Shown here in pieces: positions 33,365-42,692 of a DNA stretch of 64,000 nucleotides. Source of the stretch: Pseudomonas sp. TH41. GTDB lineage: Bacteria > Pseudomonadota > Gammaproteobacteria > Pseudomonadales > Pseudomonadaceae. The position numbers and the translations under genes were made by a program. Under the pieces are notes generated by a model, which was given only the letters and a program-made list of their open reading frames with translations, was not told where the DNA came from and made no database searches. Each line of letters opens with the position of its first letter. Position 1 is the stretch's first letter. Location: contig NZ_JAEKFH010000006.1 in the NCBI RefSeq assembly GCF_016650695.1, positions 124,001-188,000 on the forward strand. Direction: 5' to 3'.

Positions 33365-34036
33365 ATGCGCGAACAGGATTACGCAGTTAATAACAGCGTG
33401 CAGGCTGAGCAGCTAGAGGTTAGCCGCGTCCTGCGCAACACTTACGGCTTACTCGCACTCACCCTCGCATTCAGCGGCGTGATGGCGTACGTCGCCCAGC
33501 AGATGCGTGTCGGTTACCCGAACGTTTTCGTGGTGCTGATCGGCTTCTACGGGCTGTTCTTTCTCACCAACAAACTTCGTGATTCGGCCTGGGGCCTGGT
33601 GTCGGCATTTGCCCTGACCGGTTTCATGGGTTTCCTGCTCGGCCCGATCCTCAACCGCTACCTGGGCATGCAGGGCGGCGCTGAAGTGGTCAGTTCGGCC
33701 TTCGCAATGACCGCGCTGGTATTCGGCGGCCTGTCGGCCTATGTGCTGATTACCCGCAAAGACATGAGCTTCCTCGGTGGCTTCATCACCGCAGGGTTCT
33801 TCGTGCTGCTGGGGGCGACGCTGGCCAGCTTCTTCTTCAAGATCAGCGGTCTGCAACTGGCGATCAGCGCAGGTTTCGTGCTGTTCTCCTCGGTCTGCAT
33901 TTTGTTCCAGACCAGCGCCATCATTCAGGGCGGTGAGCGCAACTACATCATGGCGACCATCAGCCTGTATGTATCGATCTACAACCTGTTCATCAGCTTG
34001 TTGCAGATCTTCGGCATCATGAGCCGCGATGATTAA
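33365..34036 (+). CDS. yccA: Bax-inhibitor-1/YccA-family membrane protein
   Basis: A 223-residue polytopic inner-membrane protein with about seven helices and the BI-1 family pattern (EVSRVLRNTYGLLALTL at the start, GGERNYIMATISLYVSIYN at the end). E. coli YccA is a substrate and modulator of the FtsH protease. CAGGAGTGTCGCC is a strong ribosome site. It is next to tRNA-Ser and is followed by its own terminator. Confidence 0.92.
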   Translation: MREQDYAVNNSVQAEQLEVSRVLRNTYGLLALTLAFSGVMAYVAQQMRVGYPNVFVVLIGFYGLFFLTNKLRDSAWGLVSAFALTGFMGFLLGPILNRYLGMQGGAEVVSSAFAMTALVFGGLSAYVLITRKDMSFLGGFITAGFFVLLGATLASFFFKISGLQLAISAGFVLFSSVCILFQTSAIIQGGERNYIMATISLYVSIYNLFISLLQIFGIMSRDD

Positions 34037-34050
34037 TCGCCAGCCATGAG

Positions 34051-34077
34051 TAAAAAACCCGCTACGGCGGGTTTTTT
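34051..34077 (+). terminator. Bidirectional terminator
   Basis: A-run, CCCGC-TAC-GGCGGG hairpin and T-run between the convergent yccA and Lrp-type genes; it can serve both strands. Confidence 0.85.
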
Positions 34078-34101
34078 ATTGTCTGCGATTTGGATCAAGG
34101 G

Positions 34102-34539
34102 CTATGCCATAGGGGGCAGCCGGCGCTTGACCGGAGTCTTCTTGACGATCGCCGTGTTGGTTTCGGCGTGGGTGTTGAGGCGATCGAGCAGGGTGTCCAG
34201 TTGTTCCATCGAGCGCACATGCAGGCGCGCGATGAAGCAGTCGTCGCCGGTCACTTTGTCGCACTCGGTGAATTCCGGGATGGCCTGGATTTGCCGTTCA
34301 ACTTCCTGCAACTGTCCCGGCAGTGGGCGGATGCGGACAATGGCCTGGAGTTGATAGCCGAAACATTTGGGGTCTATGTCAACGGTGTAGCCCTTGAGCA
34401 CGCCTCGTTCTTCAAGGCGGCGCAGACGTTCTGCAACGCTCGGTGAGGACAGGCCGCTGATTTGCGCCAGCGCCTTGAGCGATCGCCGTGAGTCCTCCAT
34501 CAATGCGCTGATCAGCACTTGGTCGATGTCGTCGGTCAT
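34102..34539 (-). CDS. Lrp/AsnC-family regulator
   Basis: A 145-residue regulator with an N-terminal HTH (RSLKALAQISGLSSPSVAER) and a C-terminal RAM domain (QLQEVERQIQAIPEFTECDK). Divergent from the EamA exporter 132 bp away, which is the probable target, a common arrangement for amino-acid exporters. Confidence 0.92.
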   Translation of the reverse strand: MTDDIDQVLISALMEDSRRSLKALAQISGLSSPSVAERLRRLEERGVLKGYTVDIDPKCFGYQLQAIVRIRPLPGQLQEVERQIQAIPEFTECDKVTGDDCFIARLHVRSMEQLDTLLDRLNTHAETNTAIVKKTPVKRRLPPMA

Positions 34540-34671
34540 GGTGAAGCCCCAATTAGGCGATTAATAAAAACTGCCTTTATAAAAAAGGCAGATGCCAAGT
34601 TTAGCCTGCTTTTTGCGCTGGAGAAGACCCTCGGTGGGTTGGCATACTTTGGCCTCAAACACAGGAGTCTG

Positions 34672-35568
34672 ATGATGGACAAAACAATTCGTCACGGGTC
34701 ATTCGAAATGACCGCCGCCATGCTGATTTCCGGGACTATCGGCTGGTTCGTGCTGGTTTCCGGGCAACCGGTGCTCGATGTGGTGTTCTGGCGTTGCGTT
34801 TTCGGTGCCGGCACCTTGTTGCTGATTTGCACGGCATTCGGCTTCCTGCGTCCCGGTATCTTGACCCGTACCACGTTCTTGCTGGCCGTTGTCAGTGGGG
34901 TGGCGATTGTCGGTAACTGGGTGCTGTTGTTTGCGTCCTACTCCCGTGCCTCGATTGCCATCGGCACCGCTGTCTATAACGTTCAGCCGTTCATGCTGGT
35001 GGGGTTGGCCGCCTTGTTCCTCAACGAGAAGATCACCCTGCAGAAACTGTTTTGGTTGGGCATCTCGTTTCTCGGGATGCTGGCGATTGTCAGTGCTCAC
35101 GGAACGGCGGTTGAGGGCGGTAGTGACTACCTGATTGGGATCGGGCTGGCGCTGGGAGCCGCCTTCCTTTACGCGATTGCCGCGCTGATTATCAAACGCC
35201 TGACCGGCACGCCTCCCCATCTGATCGCGTTGATCCAGGTATCCACCGGCGTATTGTTGCTGGCGCCATTGGCGCACCTTTCGGCGCTGCCGCAAGCGCC
35301 CAGTGCATGGGCCAGCCTGGTAACACTGGGCATCGTTCACACCGGTGTGATGTACGTTCTGCTATACGGCGCGATACAAAAATTGCCGACAGCACTGACC
35401 GGCGCACTGTCGTTCATTTATCCGATCGCCGCGATTTTTGTCGATTGGTTTGCCTTTGGCCATCGTCTGGAGCCGTTGCAATGGATCGGTGTCGCCGCGA
35501 TTCTGCTGGCGGCTGCCGGTATGCAGCAGGGCTGGAGTTTGAGATTTCGTCGGGCAGCTGCGCAATAA
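34672..35568 (+). CDS. EamA/RhaT-family transporter
   Basis: A 298-residue protein with ten predicted helices in two EamA repeats (the second beginning near GIGLALGAAFLYAIAALIIK). CACAGGAGTCTG precedes two adjacent ATGs. Family members export amino acids or other metabolites. The divergent Lrp regulator suggests an amino acid or related compound. Confidence 0.9.
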   Translation: MMDKTIRHGSFEMTAAMLISGTIGWFVLVSGQPVLDVVFWRCVFGAGTLLLICTAFGFLRPGILTRTTFLLAVVSGVAIVGNWVLLFASYSRASIAIGTAVYNVQPFMLVGLAALFLNEKITLQKLFWLGISFLGMLAIVSAHGTAVEGGSDYLIGIGLALGAAFLYAIAALIIKRLTGTPPHLIALIQVSTGVLLLAPLAHLSALPQAPSAWASLVTLGIVHTGVMYVLLYGAIQKLPTALTGALSFIYPIAAIFVDWFAFGHRLEPLQWIGVAAILLAAAGMQQGWSLRFRRAAAQ

Positions 35569-35657
35569 TCAGTAGTGGGCTGTCAGACCTGAAAAATACG
35601 TTTAATGGCATCCACGTTTTCAGGTGATGCGAATGTTGGTAGGCGGACCGGGAAACG

Positions 35658-36698
35658 TCAGATATTCCAGCGAGGCGCAGCTTTGGCTAAACGCTGGCGC
35701 ATCTCGCCGATGTTGGCCGCAAACTGCAGGATCAGTAACCGGTAACCATCCAGAGGACTGTAAACAGGTGCGTCCAGGCTTGAATCTGACGGCAGTTCAA
35801 TGGGTCGGTTGAGTCGTTGGGAGGCGCCGGATTTCAACGCCCGCGCCATCCCCACGAGCTGCACCCGAATCAGCCGGTGTTCCGCTTTCAGCGACGATTG
35901 CAGATGGGCCATCGCGTCGGGATCATTCGCATCCGGCCGGGTATTGCCGAGGATTTCCAGGGTGCTCACGCACATCCGCAAATGACGCTGAATCGCGTCG
36001 AGTTCGGTCATGGAGATCTTCACTTCCTTGGACACCGACGGCATCAGCGAACGCAGTTGCACCATCACTGTGTTCAAGCGCCCCATGAGCCGGTGATGTT
36101 CGTCGTCGGCGACCGATTGGCCATTGATGATGCGTCCGTAAATCGTCGCGCAATCGCGCAAGGCATCGGCCAGGTTGTAACGCCAGGAGAAAACCGCATA
36201 GAGCGGCAGGGCGAAGGAAAACGCCAGGGCCAGGGCGATGCCGATCAGGATGTCCACGCCACGCCACAAACCGTCGGAAACCGGATTGTCGCCATGCCCG
36301 GCGACGATAAGCACGGTAATCGCCGCCAGTAGCGCGGTGTAGCCGCCCTTGCCGATGGCGTGGTAGGAAAAAAATCCGCACACCACCGACATCACGAAAT
36401 AGGTCAGCCATGGCATCCCGAGCCACGCCTGCTGCGCCACCAGCAATAAACCGACGGCAGCTCCGATCAAGGTGCCGGTGGCACGCTCGGCGGCTTTCTT
36501 GCCAATGTTGCCGTGGTGCTGCAAACCACCGATCACCACCAGCATCGTCACCGACGCCCATTCGCCATGTGGCAGGTTGATGCCGGTGGTCAGCAGGATG
36601 GATGCCATTAACCCCAGCGAAACGCGCACCGCGTGGATGACTCTGGCGTGGCGATAGCGCCGATACGGATCCAGCAACGGACGCAGTAGTCGGCGCAT
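35658..36698 (-). CDS. FUSC-family inner-membrane protein
   Basis: A 346-residue protein with about six N-terminal membrane helices (VSLGLMASILLTTGINLPHG, ATGTLIGAAVGLLLVAQQAW) and a cytoplasmic helical C-terminal half. It fits the fusaric-acid-resistance/YccS-like family, shorter than the full-length pump subunits. Substrate unknown. Convergent with the EamA gene; about 90 bp separate them. Confidence 0.85.
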   Translation of the reverse strand: MRRLLRPLLDPYRRYRHARVIHAVRVSLGLMASILLTTGINLPHGEWASVTMLVVIGGLQHHGNIGKKAAERATGTLIGAAVGLLLVAQQAWLGMPWLTYFVMSVVCGFFSYHAIGKGGYTALLAAITVLIVAGHGDNPVSDGLWRGVDILIGIALALAFSFALPLYAVFSWRYNLADALRDCATIYGRIINGQSVADDEHHRLMGRLNTVMVQLRSLMPSVSKEVKISMTELDAIQRHLRMCVSTLEILGNTRPDANDPDAMAHLQSSLKAEHRLIRVQLVGMARALKSGASQRLNRPIELPSDSSLDAPVYSPLDGYRLLILQFAANIGEMRQRLAKAAPRWNI

Positions 36699-36745
36699 CA
36701 GCGGTGGCAGGCGATTGGCTCCGAATGTGCTCAGACTCGGTATCC

Positions 36746-38371
36746 TCAGAAGATGTAATCAGTGGTCAGGAAACTCGAACTCCGTCCGCTGATGATCTCG
36801 CTGATCAGCTCTTTATTGGTCTCCTGAAACTTGGTCGCGACCAATGTCCTGATCGAAAACACCCGCAACGCATCATGCACCGACAGTGTGCCCTCGGCGG
36901 AGTTCTTGCGGCCGTTGAACGGGAAGGTGTCCGGGCCGCGCTGGCATTGGGCGTTGAGGTTGATGCGCCCGACCTGATTGGCAAAGGTGTCCACCAGTCG
37001 GCCGACTGCCACCGGGTTGGTGCCAAAAATACTCAGCTGCTGGCCGAAGTCCGACTCCAGGACGTAATCAATCACGGTGTCCAGATGCCGGTAAGGCACG
37101 ATAGGCACGACCGGGCCAAATTGCTCCTCCTGATAGACGCGCATCAGCGGCGTTACCGGGTACAACACGGCGGGGTAGAAAAACGAGGCGCGGGCCTCAC
37201 CGCCGTTAGGGTTCACCACGCTGGCGCCTTTGCCGACGGCATCCGCCACCAGCGAGTGCAGGTAATCGACCTTGCCCGACTCCGGCAAGGGGGTCAGCGC
37301 CACGCCGCTTTCCCAAGGCATGCCGGGTTTGAGGCTGGCGAGTTTGATGTTGAATTTCTCGATGAAGGCCTCGACCACGTCTTCGTGGACGAAGAGGATT
37401 TTCAGCGCGGTGCAGCGCTGGCCATTGAATGACAAGGCGCCGGTGAGTGCTTCGCTGACCGCGTTGTCGAGATCCACCTCGGGCAACACGATGCCGGGGT
37501 TTTTCGCATCCAGGCCCAGCGCCGCGCGCAAACGGTGAGGTCTCGGATGGAGTTTTTTCAGGTCGCTGGCGGCCTTGTTGGTGCCAATGAACGCGAAGAT
37601 ATCGATCTTGCCGCTGGCCATCAGCGCGCTGACGGTCTCGCGTCCGCTGCCGTAGATCACGTTGATGACCCCGGCCGGGAAGCTGTCGCGGAAGGCTTCG
37701 AGCAGCGGGCGGATCAGCAGCACCCCAAGCTTGGCCGGCTTGAACACCACGGTGTTACCCATGATCAGCGCTGGAATCAGCGTGGTGAAGGTTTCGTTAA
37801 GCGGGTAGTTGTAAGGCCCCATGCACAACGCCACGCCCAGCGGGACGCGGCGGATCTGGCCGAGGGTGTCCTGTTCCAGTTCGAAGCGACTGGAGCGGCG
37901 GTCGAGTTCCTTGAGGGCGTTGACGGTGTCGACGATGTAGTCGCAGGTGCGGTCGAACTCTTTTTCCGAGTCCTTGAGGTTTTTGCCGATTTCCCACATC
38001 AGCAACTTGACCACGGCGTCGCGTTGTTCGCGCATGCGCGACAGGAAAGCTTCGACGTGCTGGATACGTTCGGCCACGCGCATCGTCGGCCATAGGCCCT
38101 GACCACGGTCATAGGCACGGACGGCGGCGTCGAGGGCGGTCAGCGCGGTGTCGGCGTCGAGCAGCGGCGTGCTGCCGAGGATGACTTGTTCATCGCCATG
38201 CTCGCCGGCCAAATACACTGGGCTGCGGACTTGGGCGAGGGGACCCGACCAGGTTTTCAACTCGCCATCGACCAGGTATTCACGTTGCTCGGTCTGGCCG
38301 TCGAGGCGGTACTTTTCCGGGATGCTGCTGGCGTCAGGAAACAGGTTGCCAAGGATAGGTGCTGGGGTCAT
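36746..38371 (-). CDS. NADP-dependent glyceraldehyde-3-phosphate dehydrogenase-like ALDH
   Basis: A 541-residue aldehyde dehydrogenase with the catalytic cysteine in SFNGQRCTALK, a GapN-type motif, and NYPLNETFTTLIPALIMGNT. GapN oxidises glyceraldehyde-3-phosphate directly to 3-phosphoglycerate with NADP. Where most ALDHs read ELGGK, this one reads LGLDAK, so the usual general-base Glu is not at its normal place; the same may be true of a whole subfamily. The start at 38371 has GGAG seven bases upstream, better than 38398. Monocistronic. Confidence 0.8.
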   Translation of the reverse strand: MTPAPILGNLFPDASSIPEKYRLDGQTEQREYLVDGELKTWSGPLAQVRSPVYLAGEHGDEQVILGSTPLLDADTALTALDAAVRAYDRGQGLWPTMRVAERIQHVEAFLSRMREQRDAVVKLLMWEIGKNLKDSEKEFDRTCDYIVDTVNALKELDRRSSRFELEQDTLGQIRRVPLGVALCMGPYNYPLNETFTTLIPALIMGNTVVFKPAKLGVLLIRPLLEAFRDSFPAGVINVIYGSGRETVSALMASGKIDIFAFIGTNKAASDLKKLHPRPHRLRAALGLDAKNPGIVLPEVDLDNAVSEALTGALSFNGQRCTALKILFVHEDVVEAFIEKFNIKLASLKPGMPWESGVALTPLPESGKVDYLHSLVADAVGKGASVVNPNGGEARASFFYPAVLYPVTPLMRVYQEEQFGPVVPIVPYRHLDTVIDYVLESDFGQQLSIFGTNPVAVGRLVDTFANQVGRINLNAQCQRGPDTFPFNGRKNSAEGTLSVHDALRVFSIRTLVATKFQETNKELISEIISGRSSSFLTTDYIF

Positions 38372-38558
38372 GTCGCTACTCCATGTGATGTCAGCCATGC
38401 GCTGGCGGCTCGCCGTTGGGAATTCACTTCAAAGGTTATACGCCTTAATGGGTCGGTTTTTTAAGTGTGCGTTGACGCAACAGGCGATCTTTTGACCTGG
38501 GAACACACAACGGCCGATGCTGCGGTTAAACTTCGAGCTCTTTCTAAAAGGAGTTCAT

Positions 38559-39452
38559 ATGAGTTATTACCAGCCGGGCATTCTCGCCACCCCAGTTCCG
38601 CCTCAAGCCCGTCATATGTTCTTCGCCCTCGAATCTGCCGCTGCGCTGCCCGCGGCCCTCGAAAAGCTGAAGGCACTGGTGGACGGTAAGTCTGCAGTGG
38701 TTGGTTTCGGTGAATCCCTGGTTAAAGCCCTGCGGGGTCAAATCGAAGGCCTGCGGACCTTTCCTGCGCTGACCGGTGTTGGGGTCGATAACCCGTCGAC
38801 CCAGCACGCCCTTTGGTGCTGGCTGCACGGTGTCGACCGTGGCGAATTGCTCAATCGCAGCAACGCCATCGCAGCGGCATTGGCACCGGCCTTGCGCCTG
38901 GTGCAGATGAACGAAACGTTCCGCCATATGACTGGCCACGACCTCACGGGCTACGAAGACGGCACCGAAAATCCTCACGACGAAGCCGCCGTGGCTGCTG
39001 CGCTGGTGGGTGAAGGCGCTGACGGCATGGTGGGTGGCAGCTTCGCCGCGATTCAGCAGTGGCAGCATGACCTGAAGGGCTTCCAGGCGATGCCATCCCA
39101 TGAGAAGGACAACATCATGGGCCGCCGCTTGAGCGACAACGAAGAACTCGACGACGCGCCAATCTCGGCCCACGTTAAACGCACCGCCCAGGAAAGCTTT
39201 GCCCCTGAAGCATTCGTGGTTCGTCGCTCGATGCCGTGGATCGAAGGCGACCGCGCCGGTCTGATGTTCCTGGCCTTCGGTTTTTCCCTCGACGCCTTTG
39301 AAGCTCAACTGCGCCGGATGAGCGGCCTGGAAGACGGCATCACCGACGGTTTGTACCGCATCAGCCGCCCAATCACCGGCGGCTACTACTGGTGCCCGCC
39401 GCTCAAGGACGGTCTTCTGGATCTGCGCGCACTGCATATCGAACGCCGCTGA
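38559..39452 (+). CDS. DyP-type haem peroxidase
   Basis: A 297-residue dye-decolourising peroxidase of the compact B type. The distal motif is GYEDGTENP, with the catalytic Asp; a proximal haem His lies around ISAHVKRTAQES; the C-terminal block GGYYWCPPLKDGLLDLRAL is conserved. AAAGGAG precedes the ATG. No signal peptide and no encapsulin gene is adjacent. It reduces hydrogen peroxide while oxidising phenolic or dye substrates. Confidence 0.93.
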   Translation: MSYYQPGILATPVPPQARHMFFALESAAALPAALEKLKALVDGKSAVVGFGESLVKALRGQIEGLRTFPALTGVGVDNPSTQHALWCWLHGVDRGELLNRSNAIAAALAPALRLVQMNETFRHMTGHDLTGYEDGTENPHDEAAVAAALVGEGADGMVGGSFAAIQQWQHDLKGFQAMPSHEKDNIMGRRLSDNEELDDAPISAHVKRTAQESFAPEAFVVRRSMPWIEGDRAGLMFLAFGFSLDAFEAQLRRMSGLEDGITDGLYRISRPITGGYYWCPPLKDGLLDLRALHIERR

Positions 39453-39466
39453 CAATAAGCCTGCCC

Positions 39467-39566
39467 TGTAGGAGCGAGCTTGCTCGCGAAAAACGTCAAT
39501 GATAACGCCGGCTTCCTGACGAACCGCGGCGCTTTGACGTCCATCGCGAGCAAGCTCGCTCCTACA
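39467..39566. repeat. REPIN-type inverted REP pair
   Basis: TGTAGGAGCGAGCTTGCTCG and inverted arm with a divergent spacer, directly after the DyP gene. Confidence 0.9.
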
Positions 39567-39641
39567 GGGCGGTGGCCCGGCGAATCTAACCTTATGCTCA
39601 AACAGTATTTCTCAACCCCCACATCGCCTCTCTAAGATCAC

Positions 39642-39659
39642 GTCATAACTCGTTATAAC
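39642..39659. promoter_or_regulatory. Candidate GntR operator
   Basis: GTCATAAC at 39642-39649 and the perfect palindrome GTTATAAC at 39652-39659 are repeated 10 bp apart, 13-30 bases before the GntR gene. The position suits autoregulation of the whole operon. Confidence 0.5.
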
Positions 39660-39671
39660 AAGTGATCTGCC

Positions 39672-40424
39672 ATGACCGATAACGTTCTATCCCTGAGTAG
39701 CGTCCCGCTGCACACCCAACTGCGGGATGTGCTGCGTGCCCGGATCCTCGACGGCGAATACCCGCAAGACAGCCAGATGCCCTCCGAAAGCGAACTCGGC
39801 GCCTTGTTCAAAGTCAGCCGCATCACCGTGCGCCAGGCCTTGGGTGACCTGCAGAAAGAAGGGCTGATTTTTAAAATCCACGGCAAAGGCACATTCGTCG
39901 CCAAGCCGAAAACCTTCCAGAACGTCAGCACCCTGCAAGGTCTGGCCGAGTCCATGACCGGTCGCGGCTATGAAGTGATCAACCGCCTGCGCAGTTTCAA
40001 ATTCATTCCTGCCGACAAACTCGTCGCCGAGCGTTTGCAGGTCGCCGAAGGCGAAATCGTGGCCCAGATCAAGCGAGTCAGGCTGATCAACCGCGAGCCC
40101 ATTTCGCTGGAAATTACTTACCTGCCCAAAGCCATTGGCGAGCGCCTGGAGAAGGCTGATCTGGTCACCCGCGACATCTTCCTGATTCTTGAAAACGACT
40201 GCGCACTGGCCCTCGGCCACGCCGACCTGGCCATTGACGCCGTGCTGGCCGACAGCGACCTGACCCAGGCGCTGAACGTCGAGCCCGGTTCGCCGATCAT
40301 GCGCATCGAGCGCTTGACTCACGATGCCAGCGGCCAGCCCGTGGACTTCGAACACCTTTACTACCGCGGCGATGCCTTCCAGTACCGCTTGCGGATCGAC
40401 CGGCAAAAAGGGGCGCAGGCATGA
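39672..40424 (+). CDS. GntR/HutC-family regulator (UTRA domain)
   Basis: A 250-residue regulator with an N-terminal winged helix (LFKVSRITVRQALGDLQKEG, then IHGKGTFV) and a C-terminal UTRA ligand domain (ISLEITYLPKAIGERLEKAD, FEHLYYRGDAFQYRLRIDR). Its stop overlaps the flavoprotein gene (ATGA), so it heads and probably controls that operon. The ligand is unknown. Confidence 0.92.
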   Translation: MTDNVLSLSSVPLHTQLRDVLRARILDGEYPQDSQMPSESELGALFKVSRITVRQALGDLQKEGLIFKIHGKGTFVAKPKTFQNVSTLQGLAESMTGRGYEVINRLRSFKFIPADKLVAERLQVAEGEIVAQIKRVRLINREPISLEITYLPKAIGERLEKADLVTRDIFLILENDCALALGHADLAIDAVLADSDLTQALNVEPGSPIMRIERLTHDASGQPVDFEHLYYRGDAFQYRLRIDRQKGAQA

Positions 40425-42181
40425 CCCACAGCTCGATGACTAGCAGCTCCATGATTAGAAAGACGCTCGAACAGGAATACGACATCGTCGTGATCGGCGG
40501 CGGCACCGCAGGCCCGATGGCGGCGATCAAGGCCAAGGAGCGCAACCGCGATCTGCGCGTGTTGCTGATCGACAAGGCCAACGTCAAACGCAGCGGTGCG
40601 ATCAGCATGGGCATGGACGGCCTGAACAACGCGATCATCCCCGGCCACTCGACGCCGGAGCAGTACACCAAGGAAATCACCATCGCCAACGACGGCATCG
40701 TCAATCAGGCCGCGGTGTATGCCTATGCAACCCATAGCTTTGAAACGATCGAGCAACTGGATCGCTGGGGCGTGAAATTCGAGAAAGACGAAACCGGCGA
40801 TTACGCGGTGAAAAAGGTTCACCACATGGGTGCTTACGTGCTGCCGATGCCGGAAGGACACGACATCAAAAAAGTCCTGTACCGCCAGTTGAAGCGGGCA
40901 CGGGTGAGCATCACCAATCGCCTGGTTTGCACGCGGTTGCTGACAGACGCAGAGGGCGCGGTCAACGGTGTGATGGGCTTCGATTGCCGTAGCGCGGACT
41001 TCCATGTGATCAAGGCCAAAGCGGTCATTCTGTGCTGCGGCGCGGCCGGACGCCTGGGTTTGCCATCCTCGGGTTACCTGATGGGCACCTATGAAAACCC
41101 GACCAATGCCGGCGACGGTTACGCCATGGCTTATCACGCCGGGGCGGAGCTGGCGAACCTCGAATGCTTCCAGATCAACCCGTTGATCAAGGATTACAAC
41201 GGGCCGGCCTGCGCCTATGTCACTGGCCCGTTGGGTGGTTACACGGCGAATAACAAGGGCGAGCGCTTTATCGAGTGCGACTACTGGAGCGGGCAAATGA
41301 TGTGGGAGTTCCACCAGGAACTCGAAAGCGGCAACGGCCCGGTGTTTCTCAAGCTCGACCATCTGGCCGAAGAAACCATCCAGAACATCGAAGACATCCT
41401 GCACAGCAACGAACGCCCGAGTCGCGGCCAGTTCCACGCCAATCGCGGCACCGATTACCGTACGCAGATGGTCGAGATGCACATCTCCGAGATCGGCTTT
41501 TGCAGCGGGCACTCCGCATCGGGTGTGTGGGTCAACGAGCGGGCAGAGACTTCGGTGAAGGGGCTGTATTCAGCGGGAGACATGGCCGCAGTTCCGCACA
41601 ACTACATGCTCGGCGCGTTTACCTATGGCTGGTTTGCCGGCACCAATGCGGCGGAGTTTGTGGCTGAGCGCGAGTTTTCGGCGCTGGATCTCGAACAGAT
41701 CGAAGCGGAAAAGGCCCGGGTCTACGCACCACTGGACCGCGAACACGGACTGCCACCGGCTCAGGTCGAGTACAAGCTGCGGCGCTTCGTCAACGACTAC
41801 CTGCAACCGCCGAAAGTGACCAAGAAGATGCAAATCGGCCTGCAACGCTTCAGCGATATCCAGCGCGACCTCGATCAGATCAAGGCCCATAACGCCCACG
41901 AGCTGATGCGCGCCATGGAAGTCAGCATGATCCGCGACTGCGCCGAAATGGCCGCCCGTGCGTCGCTGTTCCGCGCCGAGAGTCGCTGGGGGCTCTATCA
42001 CTATCGGGTCGATCACCCGCAACGCAACGACAGTGACTGGTTCTGTCATTGCCACCTGAAAAAGGATGAAAACGGTGTGATGACCAGTTTCAAGAAAGCC
42101 GTCGAGCCTTACATCATCCCGCTGGACGCCGAAGAAATGCAGGCCTACGACCGGCTGCGGGTCGGTGCCGACGCGGCGTGA
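40421..42181 (+). CDS. AprA-like / fumarate-reductase-type flavoprotein
   Basis: A 586-residue FAD_binding_2 flavoprotein. The dinucleotide site reads YDIVVIGGGTAGPMAAIKAK; KANVKRSGAISMGMDGLNN closely follows the adenylylsulfate reductase alpha-subunit pattern rather than SdhA/FrdA. The C-terminal domain (MIRDCAEMAARASLFRAESR, WFCHCHLKK) is also like AprA. It should form a complex with the two-cluster ferredoxin encoded next. With an organosulfur-type ABC importer in the operon, oxidation or reduction of a sulfur compound is plausible, but the substrate is unknown. Several Met codons near the start leave the exact N-terminus open (40421, 40436 or 40451). Confidence 0.85.
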   Translation: MTHSSMTSSSMIRKTLEQEYDIVVIGGGTAGPMAAIKAKERNRDLRVLLIDKANVKRSGAISMGMDGLNNAIIPGHSTPEQYTKEITIANDGIVNQAAVYAYATHSFETIEQLDRWGVKFEKDETGDYAVKKVHHMGAYVLPMPEGHDIKKVLYRQLKRARVSITNRLVCTRLLTDAEGAVNGVMGFDCRSADFHVIKAKAVILCCGAAGRLGLPSSGYLMGTYENPTNAGDGYAMAYHAGAELANLECFQINPLIKDYNGPACAYVTGPLGGYTANNKGERFIECDYWSGQMMWEFHQELESGNGPVFLKLDHLAEETIQNIEDILHSNERPSRGQFHANRGTDYRTQMVEMHISEIGFCSGHSASGVWVNERAETSVKGLYSAGDMAAVPHNYMLGAFTYGWFAGTNAAEFVAEREFSALDLEQIEAEKARVYAPLDREHGLPPAQVEYKLRRFVNDYLQPPKVTKKMQIGLQRFSDIQRDLDQIKAHNAHELMRAMEVSMIRDCAEMAARASLFRAESRWGLYHYRVDHPQRNDSDWFCHCHLKKDENGVMTSFKKAVEPYIIPLDAEEMQAYDRLRVGADAA

Positions 42182-42207
42182 GTATTACAAAAGAGAGAGA
42201 CCGCGCT

Positions 42208-42453
42208 ATGGCCTATCAGCCCCAGGAAATCTTCTTCCGTTCCAACGCTCCCGTCACAGTCGACGAGGACAAATGCATCGCCCACAAAGGCTGCACGGTG
42301 TGCGTCGATGTCTGTCCGATGGACCTGTTGGCAATCAACCCTGCCACGCAAAAGGCCTACATGGCCTTCGATGAATGCTGGTACTGCATGCCGTGTGAAA
42401 AGGACTGTCCGACCGGGGCGGTGAAAGTGGAGATCCCGTACCTCTTACGCTGA
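42208..42453 (+). CDS. AprB-like 2x[4Fe-4S] ferredoxin
   Basis: An 81-residue protein with two four-cysteine clusters, CIAHKGCTVCVDVCP and CWYCMPCEKDCP, typical of bacterial two-cluster ferredoxins and the AprB N-terminal part. It would carry electrons to or from the flavoprotein encoded 26 bp upstream. The ATG at 42208 follows GAGAGAGA; a GTG at 42178 is the alternative start. Confidence 0.9.
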   Translation: MAYQPQEIFFRSNAPVTVDEDKCIAHKGCTVCVDVCPMDLLAINPATQKAYMAFDECWYCMPCEKDCPTGAVKVEIPYLLR

Positions 42454-42465
42454 AATGCGATCAAG

Positions 42466-42554
42466 GTGGGAGCGGGCTTGCTCGCGAAGGCGTCTGATCA
42501 GCCAATGAAGATGCCTGCCGTGCCGGCCTCTTCGCGAGCAAGCCCGCTCCCACA
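42466..42554. repeat. Inverted REP pair (GAGCGGGC class)
   Basis: GTGGGAGCGGGCTTGCTCGC with inverted GCGAGCAAGCCCGCTCCCAC. It lies inside the operon, between the ferredoxin and binding-protein genes, where it may tune relative mRNA stability. Confidence 0.85.
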
Positions 42555-42692
42555 CTGGATCGAGGCCGGTTCAAACAACCTTTAACGCCATCCGGCAACA
42601 CCGGACGCTTGATTCAAAACACCCCTCGTTTCCCACCGCGCCCAGATCGTGGCGGAGACGAATATCCAATAAATGATTCGAGGGGAAACACT

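Noticed and set aside
40361..41512. 383-codon minus-strand frame opposite the AprA-like gene
   Set aside because: Shadow frame created by high GC third positions; no recognisable domain, and the plus strand has clear FAD motifs.
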